Under the pieces are notes generated by a model that was given only the letters and a program-made list of their open reading frames with translations, made no database searches and had not been told where the DNA came from. Positions 1 to 7,472 of a stretch of DNA of 64,000 bases are shown in pieces (position 1 is the stretch's first letter; every line of letters starts with the position of its first letter). The position numbers were made by a program, and so were the translations under genes. Source of the stretch: Asaia bogorensis_B (GTDB taxonomy: Bacteria; Pseudomonadota; Alphaproteobacteria; Acetobacterales; Acetobacteraceae); NCBI RefSeq assembly GCF_900465315.1, contig NZ_UBIX01000010.1. The stretch is one strand, 5' to 3'.

Positions 1-2077
1 CAAGGAGGGCCTTGTGACCCAGATGCCCGTTATCCTCCAGTTCAAGATCGAAGCCGGCCGCGTTGCCGAGTTCCATCACAGCTGGGGGGTTGATGGCGAA
101 GATGATGGCTTCCGGATCCATCCAGAAGTGCTTCATGATTTCGCCAGCCACCGACATGGTGGTGTTCTTGTACCCCGGACGCTCATCCCACGGCTTGAGA
201 CGAATGAAGAAGGCACCGGCACTCTGGCCCTGACCGGCGAAGTTGAAGCCGTTCATGGCAAAGACCGACTGCGCGATATCACCGTATTTATGCATCACGT
301 AATCGGTGATCTTGCGGTTGACCGCCGCCGTCTGGGCATTATTGGCGCCCGGACGCATGGTTACCTGACCAAAGATAATGCCCTGATCTTCTTCCGGCAG
401 GAAGCCGCCCGGAACACGAAGGAACAGGAAGACCGCACCGAAAGCGAAGACGGCAAAGATGAGCATGCTCACCAGACGGCTGCGCACGAGGCGACGCACA
501 CCGTTCAGGTAACCATTGGTCATGCGATCAAAATTGCGGTTGAACCAGGCAATCGGTCCGGTCTTGTGCTCCTTGTGGGTGGGCTTGAGCATGGAGCCGC
601 ACAGTGCGGGGGTCATGATCGTGGCCACCAGCACCGAGAGCCACATGGCTGCGACAATGGTGATCGAGAACTGGCGATAGATCACGCCGGTCGAACCGCT
701 GAACGCCGCCATGGGCAGGAACACGGCGGTCAGGACGAGCACGATACCCACGAGAGCACCGGTGATTTCATCCATTGACTGACGTGAGGCTTCCTTGGGC
801 GATAGTCCCTTCTCGCTCATCACGCGCTCGACGTTTTCAACCACCACGATCGCGTCATCGACGAGAAGGCCGACGGCGAGCACCATGGCCAGCATGGTCA
901 GCGTGTTGATCGAAAAGCCAAGGGCCGAGAGAACACCGAACGTGCCCAGAAGCACCACCGGCACGGCGATTGTCGGAATGAGCGTGGCACGGAAATTCTG
1001 CAGGAAAATCAGCATCACAACGAACACGAGCGCGATGGCCTCGAGCAGCGTAATGACAACTTCCTTGATCGACAGGGTGATGAACGGCTCGGTATCGAGC
1101 GGATAAACCGTCTTGAGGCCTTGCGGATAGAACTTCTCGAGCTCGGCAACCTTGGCGCGCACTGCCGTCTCGGTTGTCAGCTGGTTCGCACCCGGCGCGA
1201 GCTTGAGCGCCATACCGACCGTCGGCAGGTTGTTATAGAACGAGGTCAGGTTGTAGTTCTGCGCACCCAGTTCGACACGAGCGACATCGCTGAGCAGTAC
1301 CTGAGAACCGTCCTGCTGTACCTTGAGCACGATCTTCTTGAACTGCTCGGGCTCACTGAGGCGGGTCGGACCGATGATGGTCGCGTCAAAACCGATCTCC
1401 TTGGTGGAGGGCAGACCGCCCAGTTCACCCGAGGAAACCTGGATGTTCTGCTGCTGGATGGCTGTCTGAACATCGCTGACGTTGAGCGAATATTTATAGA
1501 GCTTGTTGGGGTCCATCCATACGCGCATCGCGTATTCGGAACCGAACAGCGTATGGTCACCCACACCGGAAACGCGCGAGAGCGGATCGGATACGTTCGA
1601 GGCTACGTAATCGGCAATATCCTGACCCGACATGCTGCTGTCGGTCGAGATGAAGGCGAGCACGAGCATGAAGTTCTTCACGGCCTTCGTGACGCTCAGG
1701 CCCTGGTTGACAACTTCTGTCGGCAGGCGCGGCTGCGCCAGCTGCAGCTTGTTCTGCACCTGCACCTGCGCGATGTCAGGGTTTGTCCCCTGCGCGAAGG
1801 TCAGGTCGATCTCCATATGGCCGCTGCCATAGGACGATGCCGAAAGATATTCGAGGTGATCCAGGCCGAACATCTGCTGCAGGATTGGCCGGACGGTGGT
1901 GTTGTTCACCGTCTCGGCCGATGCACCGGGATAATCAACCGTGATCGCGATCTGTGGCGGGGCGATGGAGGGGTACTGGGCAATCGGCATGCTGAAGATG
2001 GCAACGCCACCCACCAGCATGATGATCAGCCCGATAACCCAGGCGAAGATCGGTCTGTCGATGAAGAAACGAGACAT
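1..2077 (-). CDS. acrB: RND multidrug efflux pump, inner-membrane subunit (AcrB/MexB type), cut by window edge
   Basis: This is the trimeric inner-membrane drug/proton antiporter of a tripartite efflux pump. About 692 residues are visible of a family length near 1050; the C-terminus lies beyond the left edge. It opens with the canonical MSRFFIDRPIFAWVIGL segment (first membrane helix). A long periplasmic porter domain follows, then the membrane block containing GLLVDDAIVVVENVER, whose paired Asp residues are the proton-relay aspartates of this family. The ATG at 2077 lies 9 nt downstream of the membrane fusion protein gene, so the two form an operon, and a TetR repressor is divergent. Substrates cannot be read from sequence; acrB is used as a family label. 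Confidence 0.95.
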   Translation of the reverse strand, partial: MSRFFIDRPIFAWVIGLIIMLVGGVAIFSMPIAQYPSIAPPQIAITVDYPGASAETVNNTTVRPILQQMFGLDHLEYLSASSYGSGHMEIDLTFAQGTNPDIAQVQVQNKLQLAQPRLPTEVVNQGLSVTKAVKNFMLVLAFISTDSSMSGQDIADYVASNVSDPLSRVSGVGDHTLFGSEYAMRVWMDPNKLYKYSLNVSDVQTAIQQQNIQVSSGELGGLPSTKEIGFDATIIGPTRLSEPEQFKKIVLKVQQDGSQVLLSDVARVELGAQNYNLTSFYNNLPTVGMALKLAPGANQLTTETAVRAKVAELEKFYPQGLKTVYPLDTEPFITLSIKEVVITLLEAIALVFVVMLIFLQNFRATLIPTIAVPVVLLGTFGVLSALGFSINTLTMLAMVLAVGLLVDDAIVVVENVERVMSEKGLSPKEASRQSMDEITGALVGIVLVLTAVFLPMAAFSGSTGVIYRQFSITIVAAMWLSVLVATIMTPALCGSMLKPTHKEHKTGPIAWFNRNFDRMTNGYLNGVRRLVRSRLVSMLIFAVFAFGAVFLFLRVPGGFLPEEDQGIIFGQVTMRPGANNAQTAAVNRKITDYVMHKYGDIAQSVFAMNGFNFAGQGQSAGAFFIRLKPWDERPGYKNTTMSVAGEIMKHFWMDPEAIIFAINPPAVMELGNAAGFDLELEDNGHLGHKALL

Positions 2078-2086
2078 GGACTACTC

Positions 2087-3307
2087 TTATCCTGCGTGCG
2101 CGGGCTGGGCGTCGGCTGCCTTGCCGTCAGCCGTTTTCTCAACCGGCTTTACGACGGCACCCGGATGGGCCTTCTGCAATCCCTCGACGATGATGCGGTC
2201 ACCGTCATTGAGGCCACCCATCACAACCCAGTCGCCATCAAGGGCGCGGTCGAGCTGCACGAAGCGCATGGTCACCTTGTTGTCGCCATCGAGCGCATAG
2301 ACGAAGGGATCGCCCTTGGAGTCACGCTGCAATGCCGGCTGCGGGATGGTGATGGCCTTGGGATCGACACCCTCGGCGACTTCGGCATGAACATACATGC
2401 CGGGCATCAGCAGGCGATCAGGGTTGGGGAATTCGGCACGGACGACCATGGTGCCCGTTGCGGGGTCGACCGTGACTTCGGTCAGGCGGAGCTGACCTGA
2501 CTTGTCGTAGCGGCTGCCATCCTCGAGTGTGAGCTCAACCGCAGCAGCGTTGCCCGACACCTTCTGCAGTTTTCCGCTCGCAAACTCCCTCCTCAGACGC
2601 AGCATGTCCGAGGTGGCAAGGTTCACGTCCACATAGATCGGATCCATGCGCGTGACCGTGGCAATAGCCGTGGTCTGACCCGCGGTGACGAGTGTGCCGG
2701 GGGTGACGAGCATACGGCCGATACGCCCGTCGATGGGTGAGCGTACCTGGGTCCAGTCCAGATTAACCGCAGCGCTGTCCACGTTGGCCTTCGCCTGCGC
2801 GATATCAGCTTCCGCCTGACGGGAGGACGAAAGGGTATTATCGTAGTCCTGTTTGCTGACAGCATGAGCCGCAGCAAGGGGGCGATAACGCTCAAGCTGG
2901 GCACGAATGCTCAGGGCTGCCGCCTGGGCATGAAGAAGCTGCGCCTTCGCCTGATCATAGCTTGCCTTGTAGGGCGCCGGGTTGATGACATAGAGCAACT
3001 GCCCTGCCTTGACATCCGTCCCCTGCTCGAAAGCACGCTTGAGGATCACCCCACCCACCTGAGGGCGAACCTGTGCCTGTTCGAATGCCTCTACCCGACC
3101 GGGAAGTGACGTGGCGGTCTTCAGGGCATGGGGATGAACCGTATAGACCCCGACTGTCTGCGGCGGCGGCTTGGGTGCTTCTGCCTTATGCTTGCATCCT
3201 GTCAGATCGAGCGTCAGGAGGGCTAACGGAAACAGGCGTAGCGAAAGGCTTGTTGTGGTCTTGAGAGACCGCGTCAAATGGGGCGTATAAGACGGAAATG
3301 CTCGCAT
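2087..3307 (-). CDS. acrA: RND efflux periplasmic adaptor lipoprotein (AcrA/MexA type)
   Basis: Membrane fusion protein that links the RND pump to an outer-membrane channel. The 406-residue product starts MRAFPSYTPHLTRSL and has a hydrophobic signal ending in a lipobox LTGC near residue 34, so it is probably an inner-membrane-anchored lipoprotein. A biotinyl-lipoyl half-motif (ALKTATSLPGRVEAF), a central alpha-hairpin (residues about 95-190) and the beta-barrel region with RSPIDGRIGRML follow in family order. An in-frame TTG at 3322 would add five residues, but the ATG at 3307 is preferred. It is first in the operon with acrB and divergent from a TetR regulator. No outer-membrane factor gene lies in this window. 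Confidence 0.93.
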   Translation of the reverse strand: MRAFPSYTPHLTRSLKTTTSLSLRLFPLALLTLDLTGCKHKAEAPKPPPQTVGVYTVHPHALKTATSLPGRVEAFEQAQVRPQVGGVILKRAFEQGTDVKAGQLLYVINPAPYKASYDQAKAQLLHAQAAALSIRAQLERYRPLAAAHAVSKQDYDNTLSSSRQAEADIAQAKANVDSAAVNLDWTQVRSPIDGRIGRMLVTPGTLVTAGQTTAIATVTRMDPIYVDVNLATSDMLRLRREFASGKLQKVSGNAAAVELTLEDGSRYDKSGQLRLTEVTVDPATGTMVVRAEFPNPDRLLMPGMYVHAEVAEGVDPKAITIPQPALQRDSKGDPFVYALDGDNKVTMRFVQLDRALDGDWVVMGGLNDGDRIIVEGLQKAHPGAVVKPVEKTADGKAADAQPAHAG

Positions 3308-3378
3308 GCTGGCGCTATCCAAAATTACCGATGTTCATGAAGGGTAACCGCAAACCGTAAGGTCGCGCCAAAAAAGGC

Positions 3379-3428
3379 TTCGGAAACCCTTGAGTTTCTC
3401 TGCTATAGGGAACTATACGGTTTCCGAA
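3379..3428. promoter_or_regulatory. Inverted repeat and promoter in the acrA/tetR divergent region
   Basis: The arms TTCGGAAACC (3379-3388) and GGTTTCCGAA (3419-3428) are perfect inverted repeats separated by 30 nt. Between them lies a plausible sigma70-type promoter reading towards the TetR gene: TTGAGT at 3390-3395, an 18-nt spacer, and TATACG at 3414-3419 overlapping the right arm. This is the position expected for the operator of an autoregulated TetR repressor controlling acrAB. Repressor binding is inferred, not shown. Confidence 0.5.
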
Positions 3429-3477
3429 AGCTGGTCAACGGACCTGTTGAAGCCCAGGAGCGGTTTTTCGCAATACA

Positions 3478-4170
3478 ATGTCAGTTACGCCCCTCAAGAC
3501 CAAAAGTATCATGCAAGAGCCAGAGCAGGCGTCATTACGCAAGCATTGTGGCAGGCCGCCAGTATTATGTGAAACTGAGCGGCGGGATCGTATATTCGAC
3601 GCGGCCGAAATTGTGTTGCAGGAGCATGGTTATTCGGGCGCGTCCATGGACCGTATTGCCCAATGCTCGAACATGTCGAAAAAGACGCTCTATCATATGT
3701 TCTCAAGCAAGCAGGAGATGGTCGAATTACTGCTCCGGGATCGCCTGCTTCTGTCAGGTTTGCGTGATCTGGAACTCTGCGGCGATACGGTGGAGGACAA
3801 GCTCGTTTACGGGCTTGAAAGTCTGGCTGTCGCGATGATGACCGAAAAGCGCCTCAGTCTGATCCGTGTGGTGATCGCCGAAGTCTCGCGTAACCCCGAG
3901 GTCAGTCGCTTCGTTCGCGAATTCTTCTCCAGTGCGGCTGGCCCGTTCCCACTACGCGTGTGGCTCGAGCGCTTCGTCGATGAAGGGGCCCTAGCGATTG
4001 ACGATGTTGAGGAAGCATCTGACCTGCTTTTCGGCGCTTCGCTCGCGACGTCGATGCTGTGTGAACTGAGCCATTGCCGGCCGCGCCAGCACTGGGACGA
4101 AACGCCGCGTTATCTGCGCCGCGTTGTCAGGATGTTTCTCTGCGGTCTCGAAAACGAAAAAGGGGCCTGA
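3478..4170 (+). CDS. TetR/AcrR-family transcriptional repressor of the adjacent efflux operon
   Basis: A 230-residue regulator with an N-terminal TetR DNA-binding domain. The helix-turn-helix is readable as ASMDRIAQCSNMSKKTLYHM after the helix containing RIFDAAEIVLQEHGY (about residues 37-85). The C-terminal half is helical and ligand-binding in this family. It is transcribed divergently from acrAB, so local repression of the pump is the likely role. The start is uncertain: ATG 3478 has no close Shine-Dalgarno (an AGGAG lies 17 nt upstream), and an in-frame ATG at 3511 would give MQEPEQASLRKHCGRPP. The stop codon is embedded in a terminator hairpin shared with the convergent purF. Confidence 0.88.
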   Translation: MSVTPLKTKSIMQEPEQASLRKHCGRPPVLCETERRDRIFDAAEIVLQEHGYSGASMDRIAQCSNMSKKTLYHMFSSKQEMVELLLRDRLLLSGLRDLELCGDTVEDKLVYGLESLAVAMMTEKRLSLIRVVIAEVSRNPEVSRFVREFFSSAAGPFPLRVWLERFVDEGALAIDDVEEASDLLFGASLATSMLCELSHCRPRQHWDETPRYLRRVVRMFLCGLENEKGA

Positions 4171-4180
4171 AGAGGCCCCT
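4161..4180. terminator. Hairpin between convergent tetR and purF genes
   Basis: AGGGGCCT (4161-4168) pairs with AGGCCCCT (4173-4180) around the loop GAAG. An A-rich stretch lies immediately to the left (4151-4160), which reads as a U-rich tail for transcripts coming from the purF side. The hairpin overlaps the stop codon of the TetR gene. It probably acts bidirectionally, more efficiently for purF. Confidence 0.7.
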
Positions 4181-4188
4181 CTCATTCG

Positions 4189-5619
4189 TCAGGCAACCAG
4201 CCTGCCTTCCTTGTCCACCAGCTCGATCGGGTAATCACCGGTAAAGCAGGCATCGCAGTACCGTCCCTGTGCGCCGGTACGGCCGTCATGCCCGAGCGCA
4301 CGATACAGACCATCGAACGAGATGAAGGCAAGGCTATCCACGCCAATGGCCTCGGCCATCTTTTCGATGGTGTGTGTCGCGGCCAGAAGCTGGCTCTCCT
4401 CGGGTGTATCGATGCCATAGAAGCAAGGATGCTTCGTGGGCGGGCTGCTGATACGCATATGCACTTCGGTTGCCCCGGCAGCGCGCACCATATCGACGAT
4501 CTTTCGTGACGTTGTGCCGCGTACGATCGAATCATCCACCAGCACGACACGCTTGCCTGCGAGCACGGGCGTATTGGCTGAGTGTTTCATGCGAACGCCC
4601 AGATTGCGGATCTGGTCCGTCGGCTCAATGAAAGTGCGTCCGACATAGTGGTTGCGGATGATGCCCATCTCGAACGGAATACCGCTCTCCGCGGCAAAAC
4701 CCATTGCAGAGGGCACACCTGAATCGGGTACGGGCACGATCACATCGGCTTCCACGCCGCTCTCGCGAGCAAGCTCGACGCCAATCTGCTTGCGCGCTTC
4801 GTAGACCGAGTGATCTTCGAGGATCGAATCAGGGCGGGCGAAATAGATGTATTCGAAGACGCAGAAGCGCGGGCTGGTTTGCGCGAAGGGACGCATGGAG
4901 CGTATCCCGTCATTGTCGATGATCACCATCTCGCCTGGCTCGACATTGCGCACGAATTCGGCGCCCACGATATCAAGGGCGCAAGTCTCGCTGGCCAGCA
5001 TCCAGCCGCCATCGGCTACGCGACCGAGAATAAGCGGACGTACGCCCAGCGGATCACGAAGCCCGATAAGGAAGTCGGGCGCCAGCGCCACCACCGAGTA
5101 GGCGCCCTTTACCTGCTTGGCGGCATCCACCAGACGCTCCAGCACAGTGGCATAGAGCGAGATGGCGATGAGATGAACGAACACCTCTGTGTCGGTTGTG
5201 GACTGGAACAGACAGCCACGCTTGACGAGCGCCTGCCGCAGCGTTGCCGCATTGGTCAGATTGCCGTTATGTGCCACCGCCAGACCGCCGAACTCGAAAT
5301 CGGCGTATAGCGGCTGAACGTTGCGTAGCAGCGTACCGCCGGTCGTTGCATAGCGGTTATGGCCAATGGCTCCGCTGCCCTTGAGCGTGCTCATGACACG
5401 TGCGTCGCTGAAAACGTCGCCCACGAGGCCAAGGCCCTTGTGCTGGCAGAAGCGTTCGCCATCATGGCTGACGATACCGGCGGCTTCCTGCCCGCGATGC
5501 TGAAGGGCGTGAAGGCCGAGCGCTGCCAGAGCAGAGGCGTCGGGGGCTCCCCATATGCCAACCACGCCGCATTCCTCGTAGGGACGGTTCGCAGTGTCGA
5601 GTGTGGCGGGATCAATCAT
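4189..5619 (-). CDS. purF: Amidophosphoribosyltransferase (purine biosynthesis)
   Basis: Catalyses the first committed step of purine synthesis, transferring glutamine amide nitrogen to PRPP to give 5-phosphoribosylamine in the cytoplasm. The 476-residue protein has a short 16-residue propeptide before Cys17 (ECGVVGIWG), the N-terminal nucleophile of the class II glutaminase domain. GHNRYATTG and the Asn/Asp substrate loops follow. The C-terminal phosphoribosyltransferase domain carries the PRPP-binding loop VVLVDDSIVRGTTS (about residues 360-375). It lies downstream of cvpA on the same strand, the common cvpA-purF arrangement. Confidence 0.97.
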   Translation of the reverse strand: MIDPATLDTANRPYEECGVVGIWGAPDASALAALGLHALQHRGQEAAGIVSHDGERFCQHKGLGLVGDVFSDARVMSTLKGSGAIGHNRYATTGGTLLRNVQPLYADFEFGGLAVAHNGNLTNAATLRQALVKRGCLFQSTTDTEVFVHLIAISLYATVLERLVDAAKQVKGAYSVVALAPDFLIGLRDPLGVRPLILGRVADGGWMLASETCALDIVGAEFVRNVEPGEMVIIDNDGIRSMRPFAQTSPRFCVFEYIYFARPDSILEDHSVYEARKQIGVELARESGVEADVIVPVPDSGVPSAMGFAAESGIPFEMGIIRNHYVGRTFIEPTDQIRNLGVRMKHSANTPVLAGKRVVLVDDSIVRGTTSRKIVDMVRAAGATEVHMRISSPPTKHPCFYGIDTPEESQLLAATHTIEKMAEAIGVDSLAFISFDGLYRALGHDGRTGAQGRYCDACFTGDYPIELVDKEGRLVA

Positions 5620-5724
5620 CGGGCGGCGCTCCTGGGCATGGTCACGCTTGGGCGACCGGAAATGGGGCGATCGGTGATGCGGCGATCGGGCGATCTGGAA
5701 TGGGCCATTCGGGACCGGGGTCTG

Positions 5725-6252
5725 TCAGAAGGCAGCCTCATGACCTGTTGCGGGCGGCATGGCAAGATGAAGTTTCGGGAAATATGGCATTAGTTCCCTG
5801 ACAAAATAGACGCCATCGAGGATGTAGGGACCCGATTTGCTTCCTGCAATGAGCGAATGGGCCACAACCGTGCCCACCATTGAGACGCAGACAAGATAGA
5901 GCACGACCAGGAGAATATAGCCGCGTGCGACACCGAACAGGCAGCCGAGCAGCTTGTCCGTTCCCCCTACGAGAACGCTGCGAAGCCCGGTAGCGAAGCG
6001 CTGCGCAACGGTCGACAGAACAAGGACCAGCACGATGAAAGATATGATATAGGCGAGTGCCGTTGCAGCAAGCGGGTCAGTAACTCTCTGCGCAATCCAG
6101 GGAAGAATGAGAGGTGCCGTGCGTGCCGCCAGCACGAAAGCGCCAACCCAGGCAGCAAGGCTGAACACCTCCCTTGCAAACCCACGCGCGCCGCCCCAGA
6201 GCGCCGAGACGAGTAGAACGAAAAGAACAGCAATATCGGCAGAATTTTCCAT
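5725..6252 (-). CDS. cvpA: CvpA family membrane protein
   Basis: A 175-residue inner-membrane protein of the CvpA (colicin V production) family with about four hydrophobic segments, beginning NSADIAVLFVLLVSALWGGARGFAREVF. The early G-G-x-R-G-F-x-R-E motif is typical of the family. It sits upstream of purF with the same orientation, as in many proteobacteria. Its molecular role is not settled; in enteric bacteria it has been linked to envelope and bile-salt tolerance. The 105-nt gap to purF may hold a separate promoter and contains GCGATCGG-like short repeats (5650-5700). Confidence 0.87.
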   Translation of the reverse strand: MENSADIAVLFVLLVSALWGGARGFAREVFSLAAWVGAFVLAARTAPLILPWIAQRVTDPLAATALAYIISFIVLVLVLSTVAQRFATGLRSVLVGGTDKLLGCLFGVARGYILLVVLYLVCVSMVGTVVAHSLIAGSKSGPYILDGVYFVRELMPYFPKLHLAMPPATGHEAAF

Positions 6253-6274
6253 GGGTGTTCTGGAGCGGATCCGG

Positions 6275-6757
6275 TCAGGGGAGCTTGGTGGATGAGGGAC
6301 GCCAGAATCTGCGTGTTGTATCGGCGCTGGCAGGGATGTCGCGATTGATCTGGTTCAGCAGGTTCCCCAGCTGCACACGATGATCGATCTCGCGCCACAC
6401 GGCTTTTGCGTCAATACCGCGCAGCGCCCACAGGCGCAGAAGCGCCTCGAGAAAGGTGGCGCTTTGCTCGACCAGATCCTGAGGTTGCTCGAGCGAGTAG
6501 AAGGTAACGCATCGCACAGTGGCATGAGCGAGATCACGTCGCAGCGCGTCGTCAGAGAGAACGGCGACAACCGGAGACTGCGGCGTACGTCCCTTGGTAT
6601 CCTTCCTGTTGCCAGCCCTGGAGCGCGTCTTGTCGGGAGCGCTCTGCCGCTTCTTGCCTCGTTTGGGCTTGGGGATAGCAGGCGCGTTTTCGGGCTGGGC
6701 AGGTGTCGCCGGGCCAAGCCGGCCGAGCAAGACCTCAAGAATATGCGGATCGTCCAT
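6275..6757 (-). CDS. Small MazG/HisE-like helical protein, function unknown
   Basis: I do not recognise this gene confidently. From the ATG at 6757, which follows AAGGTG at good spacing, it encodes about 160 residues. An N-terminal helix (ILEVLLGRLG) is followed by a basic, proline-rich linker (residues about 20-65). A helical C-terminal domain then contains FLEALLRLWALRGID and KAVWREIDHRVQLG, resembling the all-alpha NTP pyrophosphohydrolase fold (MazG/HisE), although the acidic metal-binding signature is not clear. Longer starts (ATG 6769, TTG 6805) are possible. It ends 22 nt upstream of cvpA and is probably co-transcribed with it. Confidence 0.6.
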   Translation of the reverse strand: MDDPHILEVLLGRLGPATPAQPENAPAIPKPKRGKKRQSAPDKTRSRAGNRKDTKGRTPQSPVVAVLSDDALRRDLAHATVRCVTFYSLEQPQDLVEQSATFLEALLRLWALRGIDAKAVWREIDHRVQLGNLLNQINRDIPASADTTRRFWRPSSTKLP

Positions 6758-6847
6758 AGGCACCTTCATCTTATCCGCATATGAATTTGCCACCGCAATC
6801 GTCAATTAAATGCGTGTATCTTCGGATATTTTGACGCGATTTGTCGA

Positions 6848-7177
6848 TTAATGCCCAACCGAACGCGAAAACACGTTAACAACAATGACCCCAACGATGA
6901 TAAGGGAGAGCCCGACCAGAGCTGGCGTGTCGAGGGCTTGGCGGAACTTGATCCAGCTGATGGCCGAAATCAGCACGATCCCGACGCCGGACCAGATGGC
7001 ATAGGCGATACCGGTGGGCATGGTACGCAAGGTGAAGGATAGCGCGTAAAACGAGATAACATAGCCCAGAACGCTCAGCATGCCCGGCACTGCGCGCGTG
7101 AAGCTGTCCGACATCTTGAGCATGGTGGTGGCAAACACCTCCGAGCAGATCGCAATCAGAAGATAAAGATACGTCAT
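6848..7177 (-). CDS. Small multidrug resistance (SMR) efflux protein, EmrE-like
   Basis: A 109-residue, four-helix, dimeric proton-coupled exporter of cationic compounds. It begins MTYLYLLIAICSEVFATTML, with the essential membrane glutamate at residue 13, and contains GIAYAIWSGVGIVLIS, the signature of the EmrE/Qac branch with its substrate-contacting tryptophan. It ends VVNVFSRS as EmrE does. ATG 7177 is chosen over the upstream ATG at 7192 because the family starts there; the upstream ATG sits in the loop of a leader hairpin. Quaternary ammonium compounds or guanidinium-type substrates are both possible within the family. See the leader element immediately upstream. Confidence 0.92.
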   Translation of the reverse strand: MTYLYLLIAICSEVFATTMLKMSDSFTRAVPGMLSVLGYVISFYALSFTLRTMPTGIAYAIWSGVGIVLISAISWIKFRQALDTPALVGLSLIIVGVIVVNVFSRSVGH

Positions 7178-7300
7178 GAAACCCCGGACCATGAAACCGG
7201 GGTTTTCTTATCGCAACCCGGCAGGGGTGTCACCTTACCTGAGGGACCAGGGATACCCACGACTGGCGTGAGTTCCTGCGGCACAAGGCGTCTGCGCGGT
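7178..7300 (-). promoter_or_regulatory. Switch-like structured leader of the EmrE-type gene (possible guanidine riboswitch relative)
   Basis: Read on the minus strand, one segment, AAAACCCCGG, can pair either with an upstream CCGGGTT (loop GCGATAAGAA) or with a downstream CCGGGGTTT that ends 1 nt before the ATG (arms 7179-7187 and 7197-7205). The second pairing buries the ribosome-binding region. Further upstream lie CTGGTCC and GACACC, and the string GATAAGAAAACCCCGG resembles the conserved 3' end of ykkC-type guanidine riboswitches, which commonly precede SMR genes. The 5' conserved GGGTTCC element of that class is not evident, so class assignment is tentative. The mutually exclusive pairing itself is visible in the sequence. 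Confidence 0.45.
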
Positions 7301-7472
7301 TGGCCGAGAGCTGACAAGAAAGGTCACATGGTGGTGAGGCGCCCGCACCTGAATGATATGTCCTATCCAGAACATCCTGCCCCTGCTCTTGCCCCTGCCC
7401 GCTTTGCTCCGCGAGGTGGGAGGAGCAACGCCGGGTGCCGGCGACCTTTCAGGGGCCGCCGGGTACAATAGG

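Noticed and set aside
1121..2500. 459-codon plus-strand frame opposite acrB/acrA
   Set aside because: It is antisense to two clear efflux genes and its translation is rich in His, Arg and Asp without any domain, as expected for a mirror frame of GC-rich genes.
5650..5700. GCGATCGG-like short repeats upstream of purF as a PurR-type operator
   Set aside because: The units are irregular and GC-rich, with no resemblance to a known purine operator.
7430..7470. GC-rich hairpin after thiC as an intrinsic terminator
   Set aside because: A CCGGCG/CGCCGG stem exists but there is no U-tract on the thiC strand.
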